Shown in pieces: positions 15,759 to 24,700 of a stretch of DNA of 31,448 bases. The position numbers and the translations under genes are program-made. The stretch spans positions 1-31,448 of the forward strand of contig JBQCIO010000194.1 in NCBI GenBank assembly GCA_051953655.1, written 5' to 3'. The notes beneath the pieces were generated by a model. That model did not search any database, was not told where the DNA came from, and saw only the letters and a program-made list of their open reading frames with translations. This DNA comes from JBQCHF01 sp051953655 (GTDB taxonomy: Bacteria > Actinomycetota > Actinomycetes > Motilibacterales > Motilibacteraceae). Position 1 is the stretch's first letter. Every line of letters starts with the position of its first letter.

Positions 15759-16673
15759 GTGACCGCGCGGAACGACCTGGACGAGCCCGCCGCCCCCTCG
15801 CAGGAGGGGGACGGCGGGCTCGTCCGTCTGCGCCTGGACCTCTCCTACGACGGCACGGACTTCTCCGGCTGGGCGCGCCAGCCGGGCCGGCGCACCGCCC
15901 AGGGCGTGCTCGAGGACGCCCTGGGCACCGTGCTGCGCCTGCACCCCGGGCCCTCGCTCACCGTGGCCGGTCGCACCGACGCCGGGGTGCACGCCCGCGG
16001 CCAGGTGTGCCACGTCGACGTCCCCGCCGCCGCGCTCGAGGCCGTGCGCGGCCGCTCGCCCGAGCCCGGTCCGCAGGTCCTGTCCCGCCGGCTCGCCGGC
16101 GTGCTGCCCGCCGACCTGCGGGTGCGGCGCGTGGTCGTCGCACCGCCCGGCTTCGACGCCCGCTTCTCCGCCCTCGCCCGCCGCTACGCCTACCGGGTGT
16201 CGGACACCGCCTGGGGCGTCGACCCGCTGCGCCGGCACGACGTCCTCTGGCACAGCCGTCCCCTCGACGTCGACGCCCTGAACGCGGCCGCGGAACGCCT
16301 GCTGGGCGAGCACGACTTCGCCGCCTTCTGCCGCCGGCGGGAAGGGGCCACCACGATCCGCACCCTCCAGCGGCTGGGGTGGGAGCGGCAGCCGGGCGGC
16401 CTCGTCGTCGCCGGCGTGGTGGCCGACGCGTTCTGCCACAGCATGGTGCGTGCCCTGGTCGGCGCCCTGCTCGCCGTGGGCGACGGCCGGCACCCGGTCG
16501 AGTGGCCGGCCCGAGTGCTCGCCGCGGGCGTGCGCGACCCGGCGGTCACGGTCGCGCCCGCTCACGGGCTGACCCTCGAGGAGGTCGCCTACCCGCCGGA
16601 CGGGCAGCTGGCGGCCAGGGCGCGCGAGGCACGGGCCGTCCGCACGCTGCCCGGTGGTCCGACGGGCGTCTGA
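15759..16673 (+). CDS. truA: tRNA pseudouridine synthase A
   Basis: TruA converts U38-U40 of tRNA anticodon stems to pseudouridine. The conserved start of the fold, LRLDLSYDGTDFSGWARQPG, is at about residue 25. The catalytic aspartate is D74 in GRTDAGVHA. Later motifs FDARFSALARRYAYRV and FCHSMVRALVGALLAVG are complete. GTG 15759 is the only ordinary start that keeps these motifs: no ATG, GTG or TTG lies in frame between the hairpin at 15779-15825 and SYDGTD. The first 22 residues are therefore partly encoded by that hairpin. Length is 304 residues. Confidence 0.95.
   Translation: MTARNDLDEPAAPSQEGDGGLVRLRLDLSYDGTDFSGWARQPGRRTAQGVLEDALGTVLRLHPGPSLTVAGRTDAGVHARGQVCHVDVPAAALEAVRGRSPEPGPQVLSRRLAGVLPADLRVRRVVVAPPGFDARFSALARRYAYRVSDTAWGVDPLRRHDVLWHSRPLDVDALNAAAERLLGEHDFAAFCRRREGATTIRTLQRLGWERQPGGLVVAGVVADAFCHSMVRALVGALLAVGDGRHPVEWPARVLAAGVRDPAVTVAPAHGLTLEEVAYPPDGQLAARAREARAVRTLPGGPTGV
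15779..15825 (+). terminator. terminator-like hairpin within the truA 5' coding region
   Basis: Arms 15779-15799 and 15804-15825 are reverse complements apart from one bulged base, with a 4-nt loop GCAG. The stem is 21 bp and almost all G and C. It lies 49 nt after rplQ, exactly where a terminator is expected, yet inside the truA reading frame. Confidence 0.65.
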
Positions 16674-16678
16674 GCGAA

Positions 16679-16715
16679 CTCCCAGCCGGCTCCCAGGAAC
16701 CTGCGCCACGATCTG
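16679..16715 (+). promoter_or_regulatory. direct-repeat operator and promoter of the two-component locus
   Basis: CTCCCAG-CCGG-CTCCCAG (16679-16696) is a direct repeat with an 11-bp period, one helical turn, typical of OmpR-family sites. It ends 23 nt before the response regulator GTG and is followed by CCTG...ACGATCTG (to 16715). The whole arrangement recurs at 18923-18960. Autoregulation by the adjacent regulator is the natural reading. Confidence 0.6.
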
Positions 16716-16719
16716 CCGC

Positions 16720-17454
16720 GTGAGTGGGCTGGTGGGTGAGGGGAGCGGGCCGGCGGCGCGGGTGCTCGTCGTCGACGACGAGCAGGGCATCGCCGAGCTG
16801 GTCGCCATGGCGCTGCGCTACGAGGGCTTCGACGTCGCCGTGGCCGGCACCGGCGCCGACGCCCTGGCCAGCGCCGGGCAGCGCCAGCCGGACCTGGTGC
16901 TGCTCGACGTCATGCTGCCCGACCTCGACGGGTTCGAGGTGGCGCGCAAGCTGCACGCCATGTCCCCGCGGCTGCCCATCGTCTTCCTCACCGCGCGGGA
17001 CACCACCGAGGACAAGGTGCGCGGGCTGACCCTCGGCGGCGACGACTACGTGACCAAGCCGTTCAGCCTGGAGGAGCTGGTGGCGCGGGCGCGCGCGGTG
17101 CTGCGCCGGGTGGCCGGGTCCGCGCCGGAGGGCACCGAGCGGCTCGAGGTCGCCGACCTGGTCATGGACCTGGACAGCCGCGAGGTGTGGCGGGGCGGGG
17201 AGCCCGTCACCCTGACCGACACCGAGTTCCGGCTGCTGCGCTACCTGATGGCGAACAAGCGGCGGGTGCTCACCCGGGCGCAGATCCTCGACCACGTGTG
17301 GGACTACGACTTCGGCGGCGACGCCGGCGTCCTCGAGACCTACGTCAGCTACCTGCGCAAGAAGGTCGACGCCGTCGAGCCGCGGCTGATCCACACCGTC
17401 CGCGGGGTCGGCTACGTCATCCGCCCGCCCGCCCCCCAGCGGGCGGCCGGGTGA
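16720..17454 (+). CDS. OmpR/PhoB-family response regulator
   Basis: The receiver domain starts at RVLVVDDEQGIAELV (the acidic pair DD), with phospho-acceptor D63 in LLLDVMLPDLDG, then the conserved T (FLTARD) and K (YVTKPFS). The C-terminal winged helix (about residues 145-240) has TDTEFRLLRYLMANKRRVLTRAQILDHVWDYDF and TYVSYLRKKVD. GTG 16720 gives 244 residues; GTG 16732 would give 240. The gene lies 46 nt after truA with its own operator, and is followed by the kinase after 88 nt of G-rich repeat. The inducing signal cannot be read from the sequence. Confidence 0.93.
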   Translation: MSGLVGEGSGPAARVLVVDDEQGIAELVAMALRYEGFDVAVAGTGADALASAGQRQPDLVLLDVMLPDLDGFEVARKLHAMSPRLPIVFLTARDTTEDKVRGLTLGGDDYVTKPFSLEELVARARAVLRRVAGSAPEGTERLEVADLVMDLDSREVWRGGEPVTLTDTEFRLLRYLMANKRRVLTRAQILDHVWDYDFGGDAGVLETYVSYLRKKVDAVEPRLIHTVRGVGYVIRPPAPQRAAG

Positions 17455-17502
17455 GCACCTGGGCGGGCGGGCGGGTGGGCACCTGGGCGGGCGGGCGGGT
17501 AG
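17455..17502 (+). repeat. 24-nt G-rich tandem repeat between regulator and kinase genes
   Basis: Two copies of a 24-nt unit (GCACCTGGGCGGGCGGGCGG, then GTGG or GTAG) occupy 17455-17478 and 17479-17502, differing at one base; a degenerate third start (GCACTCTGTCGGGCGG) follows. Each unit has at least four GGG runs separated by single bases, a canonical G-quadruplex pattern on the coding strand and therefore in the mRNA. Confidence 0.85.
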
Positions 17503-17542
17503 GCACTCTGTCGGGCGGCCCGGCCGCGCGGGGGACCGCGGC

Positions 17543-18961
17543 ATGACCCTGCGGGCCCGGCTCACCCTGTGGTCGGTGGCGCTGGTGGCCCTGGCCCTGG
17601 TCGCCTTCGGGGCGCTGACGTACACCGCGCTGCGTCACCAGCTCCTCGCCGGGCTGGACCGGCAGCTGCAGGCCACCGCGGCTCCCGCCGCTCGCCAGCT
17701 CGCCGGCGAGGCCCTCACCGGCGCGCCGCCGGCCAAGCCGCCCGCCGCCGTCCCGCTGGGCACCTACGTCGCGCTGGTCGGGCCGGGCGGACGCGTGCTG
17801 GTGGAGCAGACCTACGGCGCCGACGAGGCACCGGCTCCGGCGCTGCCCGCCACCGTGCCGGTGGGCCGCCCCTTCGACGTCGCGGGCACCGATGGCGGCA
17901 CGAGGTTCCGGGTGCTCGTGAGCCCGGTGGCCCGCGGCTCGGTGGTGGTGGCCATCCCCGCGACCGACGTCCAGCGGGTGCTCGGCCGGCTGGTGCGGGT
18001 CGAGCTGCTCGGTGCGCTGGTCCTGCTCGCCGCGCTCTCGGCCGGCGCGCTGGCCACCGTGCGGCGGGGCCTGGCCCCGCTGGCGGACATGGAGGTCACG
18101 GCCGAGGCCATCGCCGGCGGCGAGCTGGACCGGCGGGTGGCGCCCGCCGACGGGCGCACCGAGGTGGGCCGGCTGGGCCGGTCGCTCAACGTCATGCTCG
18201 ACCGGCTGGCTCAGGCGCTCACGGCCCGGGCGGCCAGCGAGGCGCGGATGCGGGCGTTCCTCGCCGACGCCGCGCACGAGCTGCGCACGCCGCTGACGTC
18301 GATCCGCGGCTACGCCGAGCTGTTCCGCCGCGGCGCGGACCGCCGTCCCGAGGACCTGGCCACCGCCATGCGCCGGATCGAGCAGGAGTCGGCGCGGATG
18401 GGTGTGCTGGTGGACGACCTGCTCCTGCTGGCGCGCAGCGACGAGGGCCGTCCGCTCGCACAGGACGCGGTCGACCTGGTCGCGCTCGCCACCGACGCCT
18501 GCGCCGACGCCGCCGCCACCGCCCCGGACCGCTCGGTCTCCCTCGACGCACCCGGGCCGGTGGTCGTCACCGGTGACCGCGACCGGCTGCGGCAGGTGGT
18601 GGCCAACCTGGTCGGCAACGCGCTCGTCCACACCCCGCCGGGCACCCCCGTCGACCTCGGCGTGGGCAAGGGCACGGGGCCGACCGGGCCGGTCGCGGAG
18701 CTGGCGGTGGCCGACCGCGGGCCAGGGCTCGGCCGGGAGGAGGCGGCGCGGGCCTTCGACCGCTTCTGGCGGGCCGACGCCTCGCGCACGCGGGCCAGCG
18801 GCGGCTCGGGGCTGGGGCTGGCCGTCGTCGACGCCGTGGTGCGGGCGCACGACGGCTCGGTGACCGTGCACGAGCGGCCCGGCGGCGGCGCCGTGTTCGT
18901 GGTGAGCCTTCCGGCGCCGGCTCTCCCAGCCTCCTCTGAGGATGGCCTGACGACGGTCTGA
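17543..18961 (+). CDS. membrane sensor histidine kinase
   Basis: It has 472 residues. TM1 is near residues 7-28 (LTLWSVALVALALVAFGALTY) and TM2 near 152-174, enclosing an extracytoplasmic domain of about 120 residues rich in Pro/Ala. A HAMP linker (RRGLAPLADMEVTAEAIAGGELDRRV) precedes HisKA with phospho-acceptor H245 in DAAHELRTPLTSIRGY. The ATPase domain has the N box NLVGNALVH, G1 DRGPGL, F box FDRFWR and G2 GGSGLGLAVV. All catalytic boxes are intact. It is partner to the preceding response regulator. The second operator lies within its last 40 bases. Confidence 0.94.
   Translation: MTLRARLTLWSVALVALALVAFGALTYTALRHQLLAGLDRQLQATAAPAARQLAGEALTGAPPAKPPAAVPLGTYVALVGPGGRVLVEQTYGADEAPAPALPATVPVGRPFDVAGTDGGTRFRVLVSPVARGSVVVAIPATDVQRVLGRLVRVELLGALVLLAALSAGALATVRRGLAPLADMEVTAEAIAGGELDRRVAPADGRTEVGRLGRSLNVMLDRLAQALTARAASEARMRAFLADAAHELRTPLTSIRGYAELFRRGADRRPEDLATAMRRIEQESARMGVLVDDLLLLARSDEGRPLAQDAVDLVALATDACADAAATAPDRSVSLDAPGPVVVTGDRDRLRQVVANLVGNALVHTPPGTPVDLGVGKGTGPTGPVAELAVADRGPGLGREEAARAFDRFWRADASRTRASGGSGLGLAVVDAVVRAHDGSVTVHERPGGGAVFVVSLPAPALPASSEDGLTTV
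18923..18960 (+). promoter_or_regulatory. second copy of the two-component operator, upstream of the exported protein gene
   Basis: CTCCCAGCCTCCTCTGAGGA (18923-18942) matches the first operator at 16 of 20 positions, keeping both half-sites and the 4-nt spacing. CCTG...ACGGTCTG follows at nearly the same distance (30 nt from operator start, against 29). It lies in the 3' end of the kinase gene, about 100 nt before the GTG at 19061. Confidence 0.6.
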
Positions 18962-19060
18962 GGTTCCGATCGCAGAGTGAGGTGCAGAGGGCAGGGAGCT
19001 CTCGGCAGGCAACAGACCTCGGAGCGCACAGTCGACGAGGTCGAGGTGAAGGAGGTCGTT

Positions 19061-19750
19061 GTGAAGGGTGTGTCCTTGGGCCGGCGTCGGACGCTGGTCG
19101 GGGCGGGCGCCGGGCTCGCGATCGCCGTGGCCGGGATCGGCGCCGGTGCCGCCTATGCGACGTCGGGGTCGGCCGGCGCCGGTGGGGCGACTGCGACCGG
19201 TGCCGGCTCGGCCGCGGTGCGGCAGGTGGCGGACGGCACGACCCCGCCCGCAGGGCAGACGCCGAAGGCGCCCGGTGACCACCGGCGGCCGCCGATGCGG
19301 GACCGCGCGCTGCGGCTGGGCGCGAACGTGGAGCACGGCGAGCTGGTGGTGAAGACCAAGGACGGCACCCGGAACGTCTCGGTGCAGCACGGCACCGTCA
19401 CGGAGGTCACCGACCACGGGCTGGTCGTCCGGAGCGAGGACGGGACGACCTGGACCTACGGGCTCGACGCCAAGACCCACGTCCGCAAGGACGGCGAGAA
19501 GGCGGCCGTCGGCGACCTGACGTCGGGGGACGAGGTCCGCGTCTTCGCCGACGTGACCAGCTCCGGGCGGCTGGCCCGGCTCGTGCTCGACGGCAGGCCG
19601 CCGCACCCGATGCGGCCCGGCGCGCCCGGCGCCCCCGCGGGTCCGGACCAGGGCGAGGCTCCGTCGACGGCCCCCGGCGCCACCCCCAGCGGCCTGGACG
19701 GCCCGGACGTCCCGGACGCCCCCTGGGGAGCCGACGTCCTCGGCGCCTGA
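19061..19750 (+). CDS. exported protein with a DUF5666-like domain
   Basis: The function of this family is not known to me. GTG 19061 has GGAGG 5 nt upstream and gives 229 residues. A signal peptide is clear: basic LGRRR, a hydrophobic stretch (LVGAGAGLAIAVAGIGAGA) and AYA before TSG. After a Gly/Ala/Pro linker, residues 88-175 form short beta repeats, VQHGTVTEVTDHGLVVRSED, then TKVGDL-type turns (AAVGDLTSGDEVRVFADV), as in DUF5666. The tail is rich in Pro, Gly and Asp. The operator it shares with the upstream regulator suggests it is an output of that two-component system. Confidence 0.75.
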   Translation: MKGVSLGRRRTLVGAGAGLAIAVAGIGAGAAYATSGSAGAGGATATGAGSAAVRQVADGTTPPAGQTPKAPGDHRRPPMRDRALRLGANVEHGELVVKTKDGTRNVSVQHGTVTEVTDHGLVVRSEDGTTWTYGLDAKTHVRKDGEKAAVGDLTSGDEVRVFADVTSSGRLARLVLDGRPPHPMRPGAPGAPAGPDQGEAPSTAPGATPSGLDGPDVPDAPWGADVLGA

Positions 19751-19764
19751 CCGCGCGACCCATT

Positions 19765-19824
19765 GGGTGATCATGCAGAACAGGTAGATCCTCTACAGGA
19801 TCTACCTGTTCTGCATGATCACCC
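19765..19824. repeat. perfect 28-bp inverted repeat with 4-nt loop
   Basis: Arms 19765-19792 and 19797-19824 are exact reverse complements around the loop CTAC. The arms contain TGATCATGCAGAACAGG and are about half A+T, unlike the surroundings. It lies 14 nt after the stop of the exported protein gene and 70 nt before the ABC-F start. It may serve as a terminator, or as one copy of a dispersed palindromic element. Confidence 0.9.
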
Positions 19825-19894
19825 TCTGGGGTCTGGGGGTGGGCTGGGGAAAGGGTTGGCGGGGGCGACGGTCCGGACCGCAGACTGGCCCGTC

Positions 19895-21523
19895 GTGGGT
19901 CACGTCGAGGTCAACGGTGTCGGGCACGTGCTGCCCGACGGCCGCACGCTGCTGCACCAGGTCGGCTTCCGGGTGGGCGAGGGCGCCAAGGTCGCGCTGG
20001 TGGGGCCCAACGGAGCCGGCAAGACCACCCTGCTGCGCATCATCGCCGGCGACCTCGACGCCCAGGAGGGGGCCGTGGTCCGCAGCGGCGGGCTCGGCGT
20101 GATGCGCCAGTTCGTCGGGTCGGTGCGCGACGAGTCCACCGTGCGCGACCTGCTCGTCTCGGTGGCGCCGCCGCCGGTCCGTGCCGCCGCGAAGGCCCTG
20201 GAGGCCGCCGAGCTGGCGATGATGGAGCGCGACGACGAGCCGACCCAGCTGCACTACGCCCAGGCCATCGCCGACTGGGGCGACGCCGGCGGGTACGAGG
20301 CCGAGGTGCTGTGGGACACGTGCACGGTCGCCGCGCTCGGGATCCCCTACGAGAAGGCCCAGTGGCGCGGAGTCAGCACGCTGTCCGGCGGTGAGCAGAA
20401 GCGGCTCGTGCTCGAGGCCCTGCTGCGCGGGCCGGACGAGGTGCTGCTGCTCGACGAGCCGGACAACTACCTGGACGTGCCGGGCAAGCGCTGGCTCGAG
20501 GAGCAGCTGCTCGCCACCCCCAAGACCGTGCTCTACGTGTCGCACGATCGCGAGCTGCTGCACCGCACCGCCACCCGGGTCGTCACCGTCGAGGGCGGCA
20601 CCGCGTGGGTGCACGGCGGTGGCTTCGCCAGCTACCACGAGGCCCGGGCGGACCGGCACGCCCGGCTGGAGGAGCTGCTGCGCCGCTGGGAGGAGGAGCA
20701 CCAGCGGCTCAAGGACCTCGTGCGGACGCTGCAGCAGCAGGCTGCCATCAGCCCGGACATGGCCTCGCGCTACCGGGCGATGCAGACGCGCCTGGCCAAG
20801 TTCGAGCAGGCCGGCCCCCCGGAGGCGCCGCCCCCGCCCCAGCAGGTGCGCATGCGGCTGCGCGGTGGGCGGACCGGGGTGCGCGCCGTCGTGTGCGAGC
20901 AGCTCGAGCTCACCGGGCTGATGAAGCCGTTCGACCTCGAGGTGTTCTACGGCGAGCGGGTGGCCGTGCTCGGGTCCAACGGCTCGGGCAAGTCGCACTT
21001 CCTGCGTCTGCTGGGCGGGGGCGGCACCGACGGCGGCGCCGGGGGTGTGGCGCACGCCGGCCTCGCCCGGCTGGGCGCCCGGGTCGTCCCGGGTCACTTC
21101 GCGCAGACCCACGCCCATCCCGAGCTGGTCGGCCGGACGCTGGTCGACGTCCTGTGGACCGAGCACGCGCTCCAGCGCGGCCCGGCCATGGCGGCGCTGC
21201 GCCGCTACGAGCTGCACGGGCAGGGCGACCAGTCCTTCGACACCCTCTCCGGGGGCCAGCAGGCCCGCTTCCAGGTGCTGCGCCTCGAGCTCGACGGCGC
21301 CACGCTGCTGCTGCTCGACGAGCCCACCGACAACCTCGACCTGCACTCGGCCGAAGCGCTCGAGGAGGGGCTGGCCGCCTACGACGGCACGGTGCTGGCC
21401 GTCACCCACGACCGCTGGTTCGCCCGCGGCTTCGACCGGTTCCTCGTCTTCGGGCAGGACGGCTGGGTCTACGAGGCGCCGGAGCCGGTGTGGGACGAGG
21501 GGCGGGTCGAGCGGGTCCGCTGA
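19895..21523 (+). CDS. ABC-F family ATPase
   Basis: ABC-F proteins are soluble twin-ATPase proteins that act on ribosomes (translation rescue or antibiotic protection). From GTG 19895 (MGHVEVNGVGHVLPDGRTLL) there are 542 residues. The open frame further upstream runs through the palindrome and is not credible; TTG 19856 is another weak option. Walker A1 GPNGAGKTT is at 37-45, signature LSGGEQ at 163-168 and Walker B1 VLLLDEPDNYLD. Walker A2 GSNGSGKS is at 360-367, signature LSGGQQ at 451-456 and Walker B2 LLLLDEPTDNLD. The charged linker between the domains (LEELLRRWEEEHQRLKDLVRTLQQQA) is the P-site tRNA motif region. There are no membrane segments. Drug resistance is possible but cannot be told from sequence alone. 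Confidence 0.92.
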   Translation: MGHVEVNGVGHVLPDGRTLLHQVGFRVGEGAKVALVGPNGAGKTTLLRIIAGDLDAQEGAVVRSGGLGVMRQFVGSVRDESTVRDLLVSVAPPPVRAAAKALEAAELAMMERDDEPTQLHYAQAIADWGDAGGYEAEVLWDTCTVAALGIPYEKAQWRGVSTLSGGEQKRLVLEALLRGPDEVLLLDEPDNYLDVPGKRWLEEQLLATPKTVLYVSHDRELLHRTATRVVTVEGGTAWVHGGGFASYHEARADRHARLEELLRRWEEEHQRLKDLVRTLQQQAAISPDMASRYRAMQTRLAKFEQAGPPEAPPPPQQVRMRLRGGRTGVRAVVCEQLELTGLMKPFDLEVFYGERVAVLGSNGSGKSHFLRLLGGGGTDGGAGGVAHAGLARLGARVVPGHFAQTHAHPELVGRTLVDVLWTEHALQRGPAMAALRRYELHGQGDQSFDTLSGGQQARFQVLRLELDGATLLLLDEPTDNLDLHSAEALEEGLAAYDGTVLAVTHDRWFARGFDRFLVFGQDGWVYEAPEPVWDEGRVERVR

Positions 21524-21586
21524 GTCGGACGTGACCTGAAGCCCACCGGGCAGAGCCCTGTCGGCCGGGCGGAGAAAAGTCTTACC

Positions 21587-21632
21587 GAAACTTGCGGGAC
21601 ATCTTCCCAAACGGTTTCAGCCGCGCTACGTT
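21587..21632 (+). promoter_or_regulatory. candidate promoter and operator of the amylopullulanase gene
   Basis: In the 216-bp gap before the gene, an A/T-richer patch has GAAAC (21587) and GTTTC (21614-21618) as inverted ends, with GCGGGA and TCCCAA inside, and a short palindrome AAACGGTTT (21609-21617). TTCCCA (21604) and TACGTT (21627-21632) are a possible -35/-10 with a 17-nt spacer. A LacI-type sugar repressor would be typical for starch genes; none is encoded in this window. Confidence 0.35.
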
Positions 21633-21739
21633 CCGCTCACCCTGTTCTCCGCTGAACTGTCTGTGACCTACCAGCCGCAGCCGGTTCACCCCGGTATGCC
21701 CTGGCACTGCCAGCGCTGCCGCGTGCCCCAGGAGGCCAC

Positions 21740-24700
21740 GTGCGCCGCTCCGCCGCCCTCGCTCGCCGCATCGTCCGACCCGTCGGCTCGTCGGGAGCGG
21801 CGCGCTCCCGCCCGCTCGCCGCCGCCGTCGCCACCACGCTGCTCGCCCCGCTGCTCGGCGTGGTCGGCGTCGGGGCGCAGGCCGTCGGAGCGGCAGCTGC
21901 CGCCGACCCGCTGCCCGGCCGGGTCACCCTGATGGGCAGCCTGCAGAGCGAGCTGGGCTGCGCCAAGGACTGGGACGAGGACTGCACGAGCACCGACCTC
22001 CCGGCGGACCCGGCGCACCCCGGCATCTTCAGCACGGTCTTCGACGTGCCGGCGGGCTCCTACGAGTACAAGGTGCGCCTCGACGGCAGCTGGGACGAGA
22101 ACTACGGCGCCGGCGGGGCGGCCGGCGGGGCGAACATCCCGCTGGTCCTCCAGGGCGCGGCGCAGATCCGGGTCAGCTACGACGACGCCACCCACCTGGT
22201 CACCGCCGCCCCGGCGCAGGCGCAGCCCGGGCTGCAGCCCGCCGACCGCGCGCTGGCCGGGACGAGCCCGCGCGACGACCTGACGAAGGAGCGCTTCTAC
22301 TTCGTCATGGCCGACCGGTTCGAGAACGGCGACCCGTCCAACGACCGCGGCGGGCTGACCGGCGACCGGCTGCAGACCGGCTTCGACCCCACGGACAGCG
22401 GCTTCTACCACGGGGGCGACCTCGCCGGCGTCACCGAGCGGCTGGACTACATCAAGGGCCTGGGCACCACGGCGATCTGGCTGACCCCGTCGTTCAAGGA
22501 CAAGCCCGTGCAGGGCGCGCAGGGCCAGGAGTCCGCCGGCTACCACGGCTACTGGATCACCGACTTCACCCAGATCGACCCGCACCTGGGCACCAACGCG
22601 GAGATGGCGCAGCTGGTCAAGGCCGCCCACGCCAAGGGGATGAAGGTCTTCTTCGACATCATCACCAACCACACGGCCGACGTCATCACCTACGACAAGA
22701 ACGCCTACCACGCCGGCAACCTGGACTACGTCAGCAAGGCGGACCAGCCCTACAAGGACGCCCAGGGCAACGCCTTCGACGACAGTGCCTACGCGGACGG
22801 CACCAAGGGCTTCCCGCAGGTGAACGAAAAGTCGTTCCCCTATCAGCCGATCGTGCCCAAGGGCGAGGAGCACGCGAAGACGCCGGACTGGCTCAACGAC
22901 CCGACGCTCTACCACAACCGCGGGGTCTCGACCTTCGCCGGCGAGAGCAGCACCTACGGCGACTTCCCCTCCGGCGACTACTCGTCCCTGGACGACCTGT
23001 GGACCGAGAACCCCAGGGTGGTCAAGGGGATGGAGGGCATCTACGAGCAGTGGGTGAAGAACGTCGGCATCGACGGCTTCCGCATCGACACCGTGAAGAA
23101 CGTCGACCTCGCGTTCTGGCAGCAGTTCTCGCCGGCGCTGCGCGGCTACGCGGCCAAGCTGGGCAACGACAAGTTCTTCATGTTCGGTGAGGTCTACGAC
23201 TCCAACCCCGAGGTCACCTCGCAGTACACGACCGAGGGGAAGCTGCAGGCGACCCTGGACTTCCCGTTCCAGGCGGCGGGCACCGGCTTCGCCAAGGGCA
23301 AGGCGACCACGGGTCTGCGTGACCTCTACGCCAACGACAACTACTACAACGACACCGACTCCAGCGCGTACTCGCTGCCGACCTTCCTCGGCAACCACGA
23401 CATGGGCCGGATCGGCAGCTTCCTCCGGCAGGACACCGGCCTGAGCGAGGCCGAGCTCCTGAAGCGGGACGAGCTGGCGCACTCGCTGATGTACCTCACC
23501 CGCGGGCAGCCGGTCGTGTACTACGGCGACGAGCAGGGCTTCTCGGTGCCGGCGGACGAGAAGGACGGCCCGGGCGACCGGCGGGCGCGGGAGGACATGT
23601 TCCCCAGCCAGGTGCCGTCCTACAACGACAACACCCTCATCGGCAGCAGCGCCACCACGGCGCAGTCCAACTTCGACACCCGGCAGCCGCTCTACCGCTG
23701 GATCTCCCAGCTCGCCGCGCTGCGGCAGGCCAACCCGACCCTCGCCGACGGCGCGCAGATCCACCGCTACGCCAGCAACGAGGCCGGCATCTACGCCTTC
23801 AGCCGGATCAGCCCGAAGGACCGGATCGAGTACGTCGTCGCGGTCAACAACGCCACCACCGCGAAGACGGCCACCTTCGCCACCTTCGACAAGCGCACCG
23901 TCTACCAGGGCGTGTGGCCGGCCGGCGCCCGCCACCTGACCACCGACGACGAGGGCCGTATCACCGTCACCGTCCCGCCGCTCTCCGCCGTGGTCTACAA
24001 GGCCACGCACCCGTTCTCGGACGGCAGGACCGCGCCGCACCCCTACTTCCGCACTCCCGGTGAGGGTGGCGTCGTCGGCGGCCGGGCTCCGATCTCGGTG
24101 GAGGTGCCCGGCAACGCGTTCGACCAGGCGACGATCGCCTGGCGCCCGGTCGGCACCAGCGACTGGACGGTGCTCGGCACCGACGACAGCGCGCCCTACG
24201 GCGTCTACCAGGACGTCAGCGGCCTGGCCAAGGGCACCCTGGTCGAGTACCGCGCGGTGGTGAAGGACCAGGACGGCGACCTCGGTGTCGCCTCCACCTA
24301 CGCGACCGTGGGCGACGCCCCCAAGCCGGTCACCGGCGGGGGCGACGGCCCGGTCGTCGAGCCCACGAGCGTGACCGTGGCCGGCGACCTCGACCCGAAG
24401 CTGGGCTGCCCGGACGTCTGGCAGCCGGAGTGCGCCGCCGCGCACCTCGAGTACGACGCGACCAGCAAGGTGTGGTCCAAGACCTTCGACATCCCGGCCG
24501 GCACCTACGCCTACAAGGCGGCGCTCAACGGCAGCTGGGACGAGAACTACGGCGCGAACGCGGCCCGGAACGGGGCGAACATCGAGCTGAAGGCGCCCGG
24601 TGGCCCGGTCACCTTCTACTACAGCTCGGCCACGCACTGGATCACCGACAGCGTGGCGATGCCCAAGCCCTTCGTCGTGGCCGGCGACTTCCAGTCCGAG

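Noticed and set aside
19763..19894. N-terminal extension of the ABC-F protein from TTG 19763
   Set aside because: The extension would be encoded by the palindrome itself and has no family similarity; GTG 19895 gives the expected N-terminus.
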